From Macrocybe gigantea (lineage: Eukaryota > Basidiomycota > Agaricomycetes > Agaricales > Callistosporiaceae), in the NCBI GenBank assembly GCA_011319805.1, contig SJRY01000246.1, positions 186,001 through 250,000 of the forward strand: a stretch of 64,000 nt of DNA, in the 5' to 3' direction. This document shows, piece after piece, positions 1 through 11,925 of this stretch; the stretch's first letter is position 1; each line of letters opens with the position of its first letter. A program made the position numbers and the translations under genes. The notes under the pieces are model-generated. The model had not been told where the DNA came from. It was given only the letters and a program-made list of their open reading frames with translations, and made no database searches.

Positions 1-518
1 TTCTCCAATAAGGAACAATAACACATGCGAGCCAAGGACCATTCGAGCTTCATCTTCTTAGCCCATTCGGAGACGCACTTGTAATGTATGACAATACCGT
101 CCGATCCGTATAGGTGAGATCATTCTAGCCCCTTCCCGTTTCCCTTTGCGTACGGCGCTTACATACCAGCTTGAAGCAATAATAACATGGTCTCAGTAAG
201 CGGCATCGAGAAATAGCCGAAGCCGCTTGCGTACATCATGATCAGAAGCTGTGAGTCTGTGATGGGGGCTGCGCCCAGAAGGTTCAAAACACGACTACTC
301 AACGAACTACGGTTCTCATTGGTGTCGCCGTCAACAAGCTCCATGATACCCTCCCACGCATAGACAGCATATAGCGTGGAGTTCATCGTCGCCTTGCAAA
401 CCCCCTTTACCCTTCTCCCAGCGTAACTTTCAGCCACCTCGTTAACCGAGTTGTCCCAGGTAGGTTCAGGGTCACACATCAGCCCAGAGCGACAAGCTTT
501 AGTGCGAGAAGGCACCAA
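1..518 (-). CDS. possible partial gene, unknown product
   Basis: An open frame on the minus strand (159-518, 119 codons) ends in a good splice donor (GTATGTAAG on the minus strand near 165), so it may be an exon whose gene runs off the left edge. The peptide has the hydrophobic stretch MPLTETMLLLLQAG at its end and no motif that I recognise. A second short open stretch lies at 1-90. It could equally be a chance frame in the promoter of the DUF6534 gene that starts at 584 on the other strand. Confidence 0.25.
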
Positions 519-583
519 AATCAGGATCGCAATTTACATGGAGCTGACGGGCTGTCTCTGTAGTTTGGGGCTGAATCCCGGAG

Positions 584-2369
584 ATGGAGTTCGAGACGTA
601 CGACCCTACCGTCGGGGCACTCGAGATTGGTGTAATGATCGCCGTATTCCTTTTCGGCCTTGTTACCGTTCAGACCTTTTCGTACTACAAGTGAGTTCTG
701 AATTTAAAAATCCTTTGACGTTTCGCCGCTGAACTCGAATGGCACATGGCAGAAAATTCCCCAACGACCCGTTAACTTTAAGGCTATTCGTGAGTATACT
801 CTATGAAGCGTCAATCTTCCCGAAATTGTAGACGACAATGGACTTTCATTCCTTGCAGGTAGCCTTCATATGGTGAGGCTTTGCAATATCGTCGCATTCC
901 ATCCGAATCTTCACGACACATCGCAGGTTCCTAGAACTGGCGCATAACATCTTGGGAGTGCATACAGTGTACTGGGTGAATTCGAGCGGCTTTGACCAGT
1001 CCACTCAATCCTCCTGACCTGTTAACCGGATCCAGGTATCCGTCACCAAATACGGACGTCCCGAGTATCTGGACATATTTCCGACGTCGTGTTGCATTGC
1101 GGTCTTCTTATCTGGACTGATCGGGCCAGCGACGCAGGTAAGAAGCTATGATTCCCCTGAGCGACTTCCTTCACATAAACTTATTATCCAAGGCCTTCTT
1201 CGCCAACCGTGTCCGGACTCTGTCTCGAACGTGGTTTTTACCCATTGTGATATGGTTCCTGTGCTTCCTTCGTTTCCTCAGCTTGTTCGGCGTCGCTGCG
1301 ACCACTTTTACGACGGCTACGATAACGGAGTTCAAAACCAAGTTTCGATGGTTGCTAGCGGCCTCGTTGGGCATTTCTACTGCCGTCGATGTGTTGATTG
1401 CCTGCTCCCTGTGCTGGTTCTTATGGCAATCTAGACGAACTACACCGTTTAAAGGGTCTGTTTCAATTTATCTCCTGTCATCCATAATAATCTGAATACG
1501 GGTTTTCTCCAGAACGAGGAGAATGGTCGATCTCTTGATGGTGTGGTCTATACGTAGGTTCTTACGCCCGATGCATTATTGCGGCCCTTTCGCTGACGAA
1601 TTCAAACGGGAATAGAAACAGGACTTGTGACAAGGTATACTCGAGCTGCGCTTCGTCTTTTCTGCGTCTATTGATTACTATGGTGATACGCGTACAGCAT
1701 GGCCTCTACTGTGATGCTCTTTCTCGTAAGTCTTTTTTTCATCGTCATGAACAATGAACCTCTAATTCGGTACAGTTCATTTTCGTATCGAATCTTGCCT
1801 GGTTAGCTGTCTTCTTTATCCTATCTCGACGTAAGGCCCTTCTTCGGTTTCTTTGGAACATGCTGATAGTCGTTCAGTCTTCTCGAACTCCTTGCTGGCA
1901 ACGTACGTCAGATGTAGTGAAACTGATTCACAGCCTTAACGTTCCGGAACTTTTCCCCTAACCACAGGCTAAACGCGCGAGCGTCTTTGCGCAATATCCA
2001 TATCAACAACCTTGAGAGCTATGGGACGACTTTTGAGGACAACATACGTATGGCCCGAGGGCACTCGACATTTGGTATGACTGACGTTTTACCCCAGTCG
2101 ATGGTACATCTGAATGACAAACTCGTGTTTTCGTTGACTTCCATGCTGACATCATGGCCATTACCTAGACGCCGACTACAATCACCATTGAAGTCAGTTC
2201 CACCACCCACAGAAGGACAGATGATGATAGTGATTCATCAGACACGAAACATTACCCCGCTCAGCTAAATCCAGTTGAGTGGCAATGTCATCTTGCATGT
2301 AGCAATATTGAAACGGTCCATCTTTCTCTGCAGCGGAATTCGATTGACAAACTCCCTTTAAGGATGTAG
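584..2369 (+). CDS. DUF6534-type multi-pass membrane protein
   Basis: Several short exons read together as the basidiomycete DUF6534 layout of about seven membrane helices. Exon 1 starts at the ATG at 584 with TVGALEIGVMIAVFLFGL and ends before GTGAGT near 692. Later pieces are KFPNDPLTLRLF, VAFIW/FLELAHNILGVHTVYW, the large exon near 1187-1460 (WFLPIVIWFLCFLRFLSLFG) and the family signature RTRRMVDLLMVWSI near 1512. The hallmark NSLLAT..LNARASLR is split by an intron near 1903-1970. The last exon ends TTITIEV...DKLPLRM at the stop at 2367. The function of this expanded family is unknown; it is membrane-bound by its helices. Exon ends between 2050 and 2170 are not certain. Confidence 0.8.
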
Positions 2370-2979
2370 AACATCCCTGTTTGTTACACGACACTGTACT
2401 ATCAGCATCAACACATGGCAAACTCGATGCATTCCCTTGTAACGTATTTCTAGATTATCTAGTGTAATTCGCAATACCGAACACTGTCCGACAAACCCTA
2501 TTACTCTGCAATTTGTTCGCTTCATTCATTTTGCTATCAGGTCCATGCCGAAATGGCGAACACCGGATACATCTTCACCAGCAAATTTTTAACCTGATCT
2601 CGATGATAACTTTTGAGTCGCATCACGCTTAGGGACGTTAAGGAGGACGTGATTGGATGGAGCAAGGCGAGGAAACAGACCCAACACGTCGTTGTCACCA
2701 AGACTCCACTGAATGACAGACCAAGGATATTCCCAGTCACCGTGATGGGCCACCAGCAGTTAACGGGGAAGACCGACTGGCTTTACTTGCCAATTTTAGG
2801 ATTCGCAGCTGCTTTCCTTCGAACATTATGAACAAGTCTAATCAGTTAGTCATGGTCAGTCCAAGTCCAATCGACCTAACAGATAGAATACATGCGCTGT
2901 CCCAGGCTCGAGAGCTTCCTTGTGACACACGTAGGTTACCTGTCCACACAGCCCCACCAATTGCTGCGTTTATGATCTG
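2370..2979. other. intergenic, nothing supported
   Basis: This gap lies between the ends of two convergent genes. It holds only short open frames on both strands (for example 2537-2740 minus and 2613-2831 plus) with no recognisable motif, no tRNA-like fold and no clear repeat. Confidence 0.5.
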
Positions 2980-5959
2980 TCATGCCAGTGATTCGTCATC
3001 TCCATGACAAGGAATCCGTTTCCATCTTATTTTCCTCGAAACTTGAACCCATAAACTGTTAATTTCCTGCTTATTCCCTGTTGTTAGATTTTTTATTTTC
3101 GACCTCTCCACGGAGTCTTCATATGCCCGAACCAACATCATTACCCTCTCGGAAGAGTCTGCGCTTTTCTGTGCTTTAGCAAATTCGATGTAGCGATGAA
3201 GAAGCGTCATGAGGTCCGAGTGCTCTGACCGTCTGATGGCGTCAGCTGATCTCTTCAGCCACGGCTGGATGATCTCGATAATTTCGTACGACAGCCAGTA
3301 CGAACTTCCATCAATCGAGTTATCTCTCCCGGTATATAGAGTCCTGTCAACATTTTTGTCCAGAACAGAGGCCCGCTGAGATGTGTCCCAGGCCTTCAGA
3401 AGAATGTAGATACTATCTTCATAAGAGGCTTGGATATTGACATCATCCAGCTCAGGTAGCGACGTGAATGTGAACAGAACTTGTTTTCTGCATTCAGGCC
3501 ATCTTAAAAGACTATTAAGAATGGTCGATGCACCCCCCAACCATTCGCTCAGTAGTCCAGGCAAGAAATGGGTCCGGGGAAATAAGAGGACTGGAAGGAG
3601 GCCGCTGTCAAGGAATGGTCGGTAGCCTTCAGCACCTGCTGCGTTGAGGCATGTCGTGAAATATCTCGAGAGGACTTCGAGTGTTTGGTGTTTCAGCGGT
3701 GGACTACAACGATGTTGCAAACACTTGACGAGGCCTACTGCCGCGTGCGGATATTCCTGCATGCCATGAACATCGACGTGATCGCTAGCTACGAGAATAG
3801 AAAGCGCTGCAATACAAATCCATGCTTGTTCCTTGTCCTCTGGATCGACGCTTGCCAGCAGCGGCCACAGATGTTCGGGTCCGAGGACTACATCCAGACC
3901 AGACAATGGGATCCCGAGCATGCTCGATATGCAAGCAGAAAGGGTGACTTGCAGTTGCGTTCGTAATCGCCAATGTTCCGTGTCACCTCCACAAGCACTG
4001 GAATCCATCCCAGAGCAAGCTAGTCTCATGAGCATTTCAGACATGGCCATGCACGTCTTCAACAAAGGCGGACCAATCTCTCTCACTTGTAACAAGTGGA
4101 GCATGACGGGTTCACAGCCTCGGATCAAAGCGATGTAGACCGGCATGATATTATAGGTTGCGATGACATGTTCCGTAATTTTGAAATTCGAGATGGTCTT
4201 ATAGGCATACTGCATCAGTCTGTATGGACTGCGTGGTGTCACTAGAGTAGAGCACGGAGGTACATCATGATGAGCAACTCACTCTGTGACAGTGTATGCT
4301 GCCCACAAGCCATCATGCAATTCCAATTCCGCTACCTTGTCAAATCTTGCTTTGCCTACAAGCTGAGCAATCATTTCAAGCGTTTCAAGGTTTCCAAGGA
4401 CATAGGAGATGAGACCTATAGCAGATGGCTCAAGTACAACATCGGGCGTACAAAAGCACTCGACGGTGTGCCATAATTCCTTCAGCTGCGACAATCGACC
4501 TATGTGTGACGCAAAGAGGAACTCTTTGATTTCTGCAGCAAGACATACCGGTGGCGGTGGGTATTTGAACGGAGCAGCTAAGGGAACGTGAGAAGAGCTA
4601 AAAATGCGGCTATAAGAAGCAGCAAGACATGTCAGCTCCTGCAGAACACCTTCCGAAGGTGAGTCAGCCTTTTGAACGGCCTTGATGACGTGGTCGATTA
4701 ACGGTGGGAAGAAGTATGGATCGCGGTCCTGAGGGTGACTGCGGAAAAGATGTGGAGAAAAGCACGGAACCATGCCGCATAGCAGTCGACATCGATCTGA
4801 TCGTATGCAAGTGAGGCGTCATGATGTACCTGACAAAATACGATATTTGTTCCCAGGGACCAGAGTAATGTTCGTGTAGCCGTCGCAAGGAGCGAGCGGA
4901 TGTGTTCTTTGCGATCTGTTGCAGCGTAGCGAGGGAGAGGTGGCGCTCGTCTGATTGGGCCGCCATGAAGGCGATAATATTCGTGAGATTTCCATCGTTA
5001 TTGGGGTCACCACGGACACGATTAATCCAAAATGCGAAGCGAAAGTAGAAGCGCGTCGGGTGGTAAAGCCAACGGGCCCATCGGTCTTGAACTGAAGGAT
5101 CGCGACTCTGTGGGGAAATGCAACGAAGAAACAACACTCCGAAATAGTAAAACGTTTCGGGGATGAGCTGCGAGAATAGGTCGAAAGCGAGGGGGTGGAT
5201 TGCCGTGGAAAGAGGTGTCTGAAATGGGCAGTCGGCGTCGAACAAGGTAAAGAGGGAGATCATTAACAATGCAAAGAACCCGGTGGAGATCAGGGCGAGA
5301 TTGACCAAGGCAACCGTGCGGTTTAACGACCACAGATAATCCACAATGCCAACGAGGAAGAGACCGAGCGCGACTTGCAGGAGCGTCGGAATGACGCCTT
5401 GCAACAGGAACTGAAGCCTCCACCGTTCGGCGCCTTTCACCTTGCGAGAGCGCTCCATCGCTTCTCTTTGGTCGTCGGTGGTATGCGTCGTTTGCGAGTA
5501 AAACCGGAGCCACTGCTTTCCCATCACTGCCCCGAATCCGCTCATAAGGCTGAGCGAAAGGCTCAAGGAGAAGAAGATGTTGGTCCGGATGGCGTCCGGC
5601 GTGGCGGAGAACGAGGTGTCTGGGAGTGTTAGGTTTCCTGGACTCGCGATGATCTGACGAAGGAGCAGATTGGTCTCGTCAGAAGGTCCTGCGCTCAGGG
5701 TATCGAGGGAAACGCCAATGATGGCGCTGTTAACGGACGAGAACAGACCGGCCTTACCAGATTCTAAGAAAGAGATGCGAGTTGTGAATGGATAAAAACA
5801 TACGAATATGAGAAGGGCATCGAGATCCTTTTCCATGACGTGAACCTTGGCGTCCTGGTGCTTTTTGAGCAACTTCTTTGACTCCCTCCAGAAAACATAG
5901 CTATCGTATTCGGTGGGGGTTTGACTGAACCTCTCTCGCCCATGTTCCGCGTCTTGCAT
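2980..5959 (-). CDS. DUF6535 membrane protein with a frame break
   Basis: The start is the ATG at 5959 (the open frame upstream begins with TTG). The N-terminal third matches DUF6535: an acidic linker, then DALLIFVCFYPFTTRISFLE, NIFFSLSLSLSLMSGFGAVM, the conserved KQWLRFYSQ, and further helices near 5400-5200 (VALGLFLVGIVDYLWSLN, LISTGFFALLMISLFTLF). It continues as a long helical C-terminal region through exons near 4770-4272 and 4242-2980, joined by an intron near 4272-4243, and stops at 2980. The frame jumps inside IDVDCYAAWFRAF/SPHLF: the AAAA run at 4758-4761 is one base short. A second one-base loss at 4829-4830, or a very short intron, is also needed. The family is common in Agaricomycetes; its role is unknown. 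Confidence 0.72.
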
Positions 5960-6400
5960 GTCGCTGGAGTTCAAACGACGAGAAGAACGGTTTGATCAAA
6001 GCAACCACCACCACGTTTTGACAGCACGTGATTTCACGCGATACTAAGATCAGGAGTTGAATATCGCAGACTGTAGTTCATGAGCGGAAGCAAATAAGAG
6101 TGAGGGAAATGTGCTGTAAAAATGTGCTAGTCGGCGTTGCCCACGGGCGTGGGGCAGAACTGCTGATTCCATCCATCTGATTGGCACCCATCAAGCGTCA
6201 AGATCTGACATGTATGAAGCGAGTCCTGATGGTTGTTGGAGAGATGAATAGTCTATCATGGCTTGCTTTCAACTTATGATTCTAATCGAGTAGTTCTGTA
6301 TTATTGTACAGAGCATGTCCAAAGCACAGCTTGAAATAATCCCAACTTCTGCACTCTACACTGTCAAGGGTATTGCGCTTTTCCTTCTAGTCTAGACAAC
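5960..6400. other. intergenic, nothing supported
   Basis: About 440 bases lie between the DUF6535 start and the stop of the MFS gene, both on the minus strand. They should include the DUF6535 promoter. I see no clear TATA box, repeat or RNA gene. Confidence 0.5.
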
Positions 6401-8597
6401 TCAGTCCGTCTCCTCACCAGCCTCTTTTCCCTCTTCACCGTCTGCCGGGGGGTCCCGATCCTCAGGCAGCACAAGAGTCAAGCCGACACCAACGAGCGCG
6501 ACGCCAAACAGGATGACATAGACCAGGTTGCCACTGAGAAGCCGTTTCTCGAGCGAGACGGAGAAGAGCGAGGACGCGATGGAGGGCGCGACGGACCGCA
6601 TCCCGGAGCCGAGCATCTGCACGAGACCGTTGATCGTTCCGAGGGACGATTTGGAGGGCACATAGTTGACGATGATGATGTGTATCGCGCCTGTATCGTT
6701 GCGCGGCATAAACATCTTGAGAAGGGTCAGGGTCGGGGATAAGGTGCTCACCATACGCCATGTAGATCGCCATCTGGAATGTCAGCTGCACGCCGAGGAC
6801 AAGCCACACCCATCCACCCACCGCGCCATTTTTCTTCGCGAGCCAGCCCATGGTCGGATACGCAGAGATCAGCACCAAAAAGCACGCATAAGACGCGACG
6901 TGCATCTTCCTGGGGCCGAACCGCCTCACGAGCCGCCCCAGGAGGTTGATCTGGACAAACGCGTTGCAGAACCCCCAGACGCCCATGATGCTGCCGATCG
7001 CGTACGGATCGAGGCCGAGTCCGCCGAACGGGATCGAAGTGGAGTAGACGAGCGGTTGGAGAACCTGGCAGCTCATGTCGGTGAAGCACAGGAACACGTA
7101 GTTTGCGAGGATGATGACGAGTTGGGGCGTCAGGAGGTCGCGAAGCGCGGGCGGCGCTGCGGCCTTCGTTCCAGTCGTGTCGAGGTCCCGTATTTCTTCA
7201 GCTGCGTCGGGGATTATCACAGCTTGAGCAGAGGCATGCGCTTCTACGGCAGCATACTCGATTTCGCGCTCCCAAAGGTCCGCAGAAGAGTTGGAGGGGA
7301 GCCATAGTTCGTCGCTCCCCCAGAGCTGTTTGCAGGCGTGACGAGTCTGCAGCGCTCATCTCCGCCAGATGAAGCCGAGTTGATAGGCTCTCGTGAGGGC
7401 GCCTTGCCCTTTTGCTTTCGCAGTTGACTGCGATGAATAGCAGACGCGAGTGTCTGAACGAGCAGACCAAGTGAGCGAAACGAGCTTTTTAAAATGTTAA
7501 AAAAAGACCTCTCACCTCCTTTAGCCCAAAGAACGCAATCACCGCAGACAGAAACGCGATAAAGGACGAAACGGCGCAAGGCAGAAAATAGGGATATTCG
7601 TGGAAAAATTCGAATTTCCCAAAGATCTCCGGCCAGGTGATGGCCGGACGAGCGAGAATGCCGCCAATGATGGGACTGTTTTGAGGAATTTCCATTCAGA
7701 CTTGCGAGTTTTGATGAATATCGCTCTGGGTGCTTACCTCAAAGTCGTGCCGATGCTCCAGATCATGGGCATCAAGGCAAACGCATCAGCAATGTTGGTC
7801 GTATCGGTGATCTGGCGTCATCGAAAACCGGGGGTGAGCAGCTCAGAAGATTCAAGGAGAGCAAAGCAAATGTCCGACCTCGGCCATGACGGTCTTGGAC
7901 ACCCCTGCACTTGGCAAAAACCATTTTCCATAAACACGCGCTTCGCAAATGGAAGGTTTGGACTGACCTATGTTCCCGTTGAATGCGCCTTGGAAGGCAC
8001 GGAAGACGACCAAAGACCAGAAGCGTTTCGACAGGCCGAATCCGAGCATGGCGAGCGAGAGTCCAAGAGGTCCGAGCAGCAAGATCGGGCGCCGTCCAAC
8101 CCTGTCCGATGCCCAGCCCCAATAAAAGACGGTTACGCATTCACCCAGGAAAAACATCGACTCCTGCAATACATTTTCAGCTCATCCAACCCCAGAACAA
8201 CCAAAAAAAAAAAAAAACGCACGATGATCCCAGCGAAATATCCGGTCCTCCTCTCATCGCCCTCTGTCACGCCCGTCTCCCTGAACTGGTTCACGAAGGG
8301 GTAGATGACCGTGCCGGTGATGGGCTCTGCGAACTGGATGAGGCACACGATGAAGAGTTGGAACCACGGCAACGGCGTCCGTTTTTTCTGGGTGGTCCTC
8401 TGTGTGCGTCTGTTGGCGCCGTCGTCCGGATCGGAACACGACGCAGAAGCGGATGATGTAGGCGTCGAGGTCCCCAAGGTGGTTGAAGCAGCCTCTGTCT
8501 TGCCTTCGTTGCTCAAGCGAACATCATTACGACCATCCTCTCGCAATCCGCGTTCGAGGTCACTGTCTTTGGCAAAGGCATCGCGCTCACCGTCCAT
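6401..8597 (-). CDS. MFS transporter, ZIF1/DHA1-like
   Basis: The start is the ATG at 8597 (MDGERDAFAK), following a long CT-rich leader on the coding strand. After a charged, Ser-rich N-terminus come PWFQLFIVCLIQFAEPITG and TVIYPFVNQF (first helix), then after an intron ESMFFLGE. The MFS motif A follows as GWASDRVGRRPILLLG near 8100, then FRAFQGAFNGNIG. TNIADAFALMP, PIIGGILARP and the second half (DLLTPQLVIILANYVFLCFT, LVRRFGPRKM) follow down to 6401. At least seven introns are needed. This order fits the fungal ZIF1/YCR023C branch of drug:H+ antiporters. The substrate cannot be told from the sequence. The intron near 8203-8217 carries a 14-base poly-pyrimidine run on the coding strand. Confidence 0.85.
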
Positions 8598-9234
8598 CGA
8601 GTCTAATGTGCTCCTTTGTACCTGCTCTGAATCAGCCAACGAGAAAGGAAAGAACAGAAAGAAAAAAAAACGCAAGGCCTACCAGACTTGAGACCAAAAA
8701 AAAAAAGAAAGAAAGAAAAGAAAAAGAAATCAAGGGACTCGCAAAGACTTGCAAAGGGCCAAATCCATTTGGAACAAATTTCGAAATTTCCAACACCCTC
8801 CACTATGACTCGACCTGGATCGAATTCTGATTGGCTTTGAGGGATATTTGAAAAGATCCCAGAAGGAACCTCGTGCTTGCTTGGTCTCTTGGAGAAAGCC
8901 GGACCGAATGATCGGTGATCGATCGAGACGCAAGTTGGACGGAAACGGCTTTTTTTTGCTTGTATCGCATCCAACTTTCATTCATGCACAAGACCATCAG
9001 GTACGCGTTCCAAAGACTCGACGTGCGAGATGAAAAGCACGCCCAAGGCATCACAAGTCCTTTTTTTTTGTTGGAAAGGTTATTTGAATTTCCACGTGAC
9101 TCTTTGTTCTTTCTTTCTTTTCTTCTTTGATTCTGGTAGCAAAAAGCCACCTCTCCACAATCTCTCACACTCACCGGACGTAAACCAAACCGTCTACTCA
9201 GCCTGTACGAAGCGACACCTCATTACACCTTCAG
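8598..9234. promoter_or_regulatory. divergent promoter region with A/G-rich tract
   Basis: This separates the MFS gene (-) from the hypothetical gene at 9235 (+). A purine-rich tract at 8693-8727 (runs of A with GAAA repeats) reads as a CT-rich stretch on the MFS coding strand, a common feature just upstream of fungal transcription starts. Other A or T runs occur at 8660-8670, 8950 and 9061-9069. No gene is seen. Confidence 0.4.
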
Positions 9235-10020
9235 ATGATGCTGGCGACGACGCCACCCAAGAACACGAACGCGACGGGCAGCGCGCCCGGTCCGCGGTGC
9301 CACACGTGCGAAAAGCCGGTGCGCGGACACAGGATGATGAATCGCCGCCGGATATGCCCGCGCGACTTTGACAAGTACGACGCGTTGCGTGGCGGTCTTG
9401 GTGTGGAGGCGGAGGAGGAGGAGGAGGAGGAGGAGGATCAAGACGACGCGAGCGCTCCCTCCGGCACGCTCAACCTGAAGCGCGAGCAGACGATACGCCC
9501 AGACGTGCTCCGAGGCGGCCCACCCGCCTCACCCACCTCACCCTCGCACGCACGAGCATCGAAATTCTCGCCCTCGTTCGTGATCCCCGAAACAGGCGTC
9601 TGGCACCGCCGCAACCCGAACTGGGTGGACAAGAAGCCGGTCCTCGAGCCTGCTGGCTCGGGCCTCGCGCGCACAACGTCGCTCGTGCCGACCGAGATTG
9701 TGGATCCGAATGACCCCGGGGCGAGCGCGGTGAGGAGCGCGCGCACGTCTGGCGTCGGAGTCGGAGTCGGTGGAGTGGCGGGTATATGCGTCAAGCATGA
9801 GCCACATACACACATAGAGGACAAGCTGGACGCGAGAGGCGGAGCGGAAGCTAGAGGAGCTGCCGCGGTCGTGGACGCGAGAGCTCATGCGGGATGGAGA
9901 GCGTGGAGATGGCGGATATTCGAGCTGGTCGTGGCGGGGATGCTGGGCGGGTGGGTCGTGCTGAACGGGTCGTGGATGGTCGGCAACGCGACGGCGTGTG
10001 CGTGTCATTGCGCTGCTTAG
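9235..10020 (+). CDS. hypothetical tail-anchored-like protein
   Basis: This is a single uninterrupted frame of 261 codons from ATG ATG at 9235 (the second Met may be the real start) to TAG at 10018. A CxxC pair (CHTCEKP) with a following Arg-rich CPRDFDKY segment lies near residues 22-46. A run of about ten Glu follows, encoded by a GGA/GAG repeat. The middle is low in complexity and rich in Ser, Pro and Gly. One hydrophobic helix (IFELVVAGMLGGWVVLNG) sits close to the C-terminus. The N-terminal Cys/Arg block could bind metal. It looks like a fungal lineage-specific protein; I do not recognise the family. GC-rich codon use supports the frame over the antisense one. Confidence 0.6.
   Translation: MMLATTPPKNTNATGSAPGPRCHTCEKPVRGHRMMNRRRICPRDFDKYDALRGGLGVEAEEEEEEEEDQDDASAPSGTLNLKREQTIRPDVLRGGPPASPTSPSHARASKFSPSFVIPETGVWHRRNPNWVDKKPVLEPAGSGLARTTSLVPTEIVDPNDPGASAVRSARTSGVGVGVGGVAGICVKHEPHTHIEDKLDARGGAEARGAAAVVDARAHAGWRAWRWRIFELVVAGMLGGWVVLNGSWMVGNATACACHCAA
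9411..9437 (+). repeat. GGA trinucleotide repeat
   Basis: Nine near-perfect GGA units lie inside the coding frame and give a Glu run; length variation between strains is expected. Confidence 0.85.
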
Positions 10021-10809
10021 ATACATTCCGTGTTTGTGTAGCATGTACGATAATACCGATGAATGCAGAATACCAGATCTAATTGCCACCACCAGGCGTG
10101 TTTGTGTCCGAGTCGTGGGACGCGCGCCGCCGACCGAGGAAGCCAAAGGATCTTTCCTCGGCGCCGTCTTTGAATCCGTCTCGCCGCTCACAAAACCAGC
10201 GCCAGGGCGCACCTCGCTCCTGTCCTTCTGACTCATCGCAGCCTCCACAGCACCAGACTCCTCGCTCAGCCACGCCTCGCCCCTAAGCCTCAAAAACTCC
10301 TCCAACAAGGCCGCATTGCGCGAATTCGGCTTGTACGCTGCCAAAAGCACGTCGCCGACGAGCGGGACGGTGCCCACCGCCGTCGCCACCGCGCTGTGCA
10401 GCAGCATGCGCCGCAGGAGCCAGCTCGGGATGTCGGCTTGCCGCGCCTTGCGCGTGACGAGGAGGTACCCGAGGATGGCGTCCGCGGCGTCGCCGATGAC
10501 GGGGACGAGCCCGATGAGGAAGGCGTAGCCGAAGCGCAGCCCGCAGAAGGAGAACCCGCGGTCGAGGTGGTGCGCGCGCTGTTGGACCGAGCGGAGGATG
10601 CGGACGTCACGCTTTGAGAGGCCTGGTGGGACGGAGCGCTGTAGTCTGTGAGCGACGAGCGGACTGGAATTATTCTTTTCTGTAACCTTTTTCCGCTTCT
10701 TCTTGCCTCTGTCGTCGGTGTACTCTTCGTAGTACGGGTCCTTTGGCGTGTATCGTTCGAGATGTTGAGCAAACAAACGCTGGCCGGCTTTGTTGATGAG
10801 CGTCGACAT
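9538..10809 (-). CDS. DUF4112 membrane protein, C-terminus uncertain
   Basis: The start is the ATG at 10809 (MSTLINKAGQRLFAQHLERY). The family core is clear: PPGLSKRDVRILRSV, then LDRGFSFCGLRFGYAFLIG, LVPVIGDAADAILGYLLV, RKARQADIPSWLLRRMLL, TVPLVGDVLLAAYKPNSRNA and ALLEEFLRLRGE, with two helical hairpins. A 48-base intron at 10639-10686 (GTTACAG...CTACAG on the minus strand) probably removes the odd insert before PPGLSKRD; its length is a multiple of three, so the frame stays open either way. The open frame continues to 9538, antisense to the gene at 9235-10020. That tail is low in complexity and probably not translated, so the real stop is more likely between about 10080 and 10250 after a further splice. 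Function unknown. Confidence 0.75.
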   Translation of the reverse strand: MSTLINKAGQRLFAQHLERYTPKDPYYEEYTDDRGKKKRKKVTEKNNSSPLVAHRLQRSVPPGLSKRDVRILRSVQQRAHHLDRGFSFCGLRFGYAFLIGLVPVIGDAADAILGYLLVTRKARQADIPSWLLRRMLLHSAVATAVGTVPLVGDVLLAAYKPNSRNAALLEEFLRLRGEAWLSEESGAVEAAMSQKDRSEVRPGAGFVSGETDSKTAPRKDPLASSVGGARPTTRTQTRLVVAIRSGILHSSVLSYMLHKHGMYLSSAMTRTRRRVADHPRPVQHDPPAQHPRHDQLEYPPSPRSPSRMSSRVHDRGSSSSFRSASRVQLVLYVCMWLMLDAYTRHSTDSDSDARRARAPHRARPGVIRIHNLGRHERRCAREARASRLEDRLLVHPVRVAAVPDACFGDHERGREFRCSCVRG

Positions 10810-11925
10810 GAAACGTGTGATGATGTCATGGTTGGTTTCTTTCCCTTTCTACTGCATCAAAAAGAAGGCCCGAGATGGGCGAAATTCGGGCGATGCGCTC
10901 CATATCCTGCCAACGCCTCCATCTTGCCGCTGAACATGAACGGGGGCTCGAGTCGCTGGAACCGACGCCGAAAGGCAGGTTCCGATTCGGATCCTCCCAG
11001 CACGAAACGGACGCGTTTGCGCAAACCCGTCCCAGAGCCTCAACCTCTGGAGGACACGCAAACGCAAACGACATCGTGTACAAGGTCTTGCATTGGCTAA
11101 AGCAGTGTGAGGATCAGCACGGAGAATCAGAATCCGCTGATCAGGACGAGGTAGGGACCGAGAATAGTTTGTTTAGCTATTTGAGGCTGGTTAGGCCTCA
11201 AAATGCTGTTCCGACCGATGACGACTGCGTTGACCCGAATGAATGCTTCTTCATCTGCCTGCCAGCTCGGCTCCTTTGCCTCCGCCTGCATGCGTACCCA
11301 TCTCCCAGCTCGTGGTCCGCAAGCACGACGTAAGGTTTCGCGATTTTACCGGTCTACGTTGCCTCATCGGCCCACTTTAGGCCTTGCCATCTCTTGCGAA
11401 CCTTTCGCCTCACGATGACGACGTTATTCACAGAACACGTGCATCGACTTCTTCCCATCCTTTCACTGCTGGGCCAGCACAAGCGTACATGCCGTACCGG
11501 GGTCGTCGCGAGACTCCCGATGCAGACGTCAACGCGTGGGCTGTGTCAGGCGACCGTGTTCCTTCTCTTTACCGCTTCGTCTCCCGGCTTTACCCTCAAG
11601 GTTGCAATACAAGCGTCGTTCTACCGATGAACGACCGCAATGACCGTTCTTCAGTACCTTTTGTGCGTCGGATCGGATCGCAACCACTTGTCTTGTTTTG
11701 TTTTTTTTTTCTTGTTGGTTTGATTAGAATGAATGTGCTGTCATTGTGTTGGTTGAATGTTGGACGGGGCCAAACTCAAGATAACATGGACCCACAAACT
11801 ATGCGGGAACCTTGATGCTCTAGTCATGCCCAAGCCAACTGCTTTTTGTGCTGTGCAAAGATGTTGGCAGTGCACGTCAGCTATTGTATAAAAAAAAATG
11901 GAGCTGAAGCAGGGTTCCACACTCA
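10810..11925 (+). other. region with possible broken or spliced gene
   Basis: The first 150 bases should be the DUF4112 promoter. From the ATG at 10937 a protein-like stretch on the plus strand (KRTRLRKPVPEPQPLED) runs to 11100. Other plus-strand frames look partly coding near 11130-11250 (YLRLVRPQNAVPTDDD) and 11400-11760 (PDADVNAWAVSGDRVPSLY). They are in different phases and I could not join them with convincing introns. This may be a hypothetical gene with lost bases. TATAAAA-like sequence at 11886-11892 precedes the next gene. Confidence 0.3.

Noticed and set aside
8693..8727. A/G-rich tract as a possible retroposon poly-A tail
   Set aside because: No target-site duplication or element upstream; fits a pyrimidine-rich leader of the MFS gene.
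10290..10829. 179-codon minus-strand frame starting at 10829
   Set aside because: Another phase of the DUF4112 gene; Ser/Arg/Thr-rich shadow.
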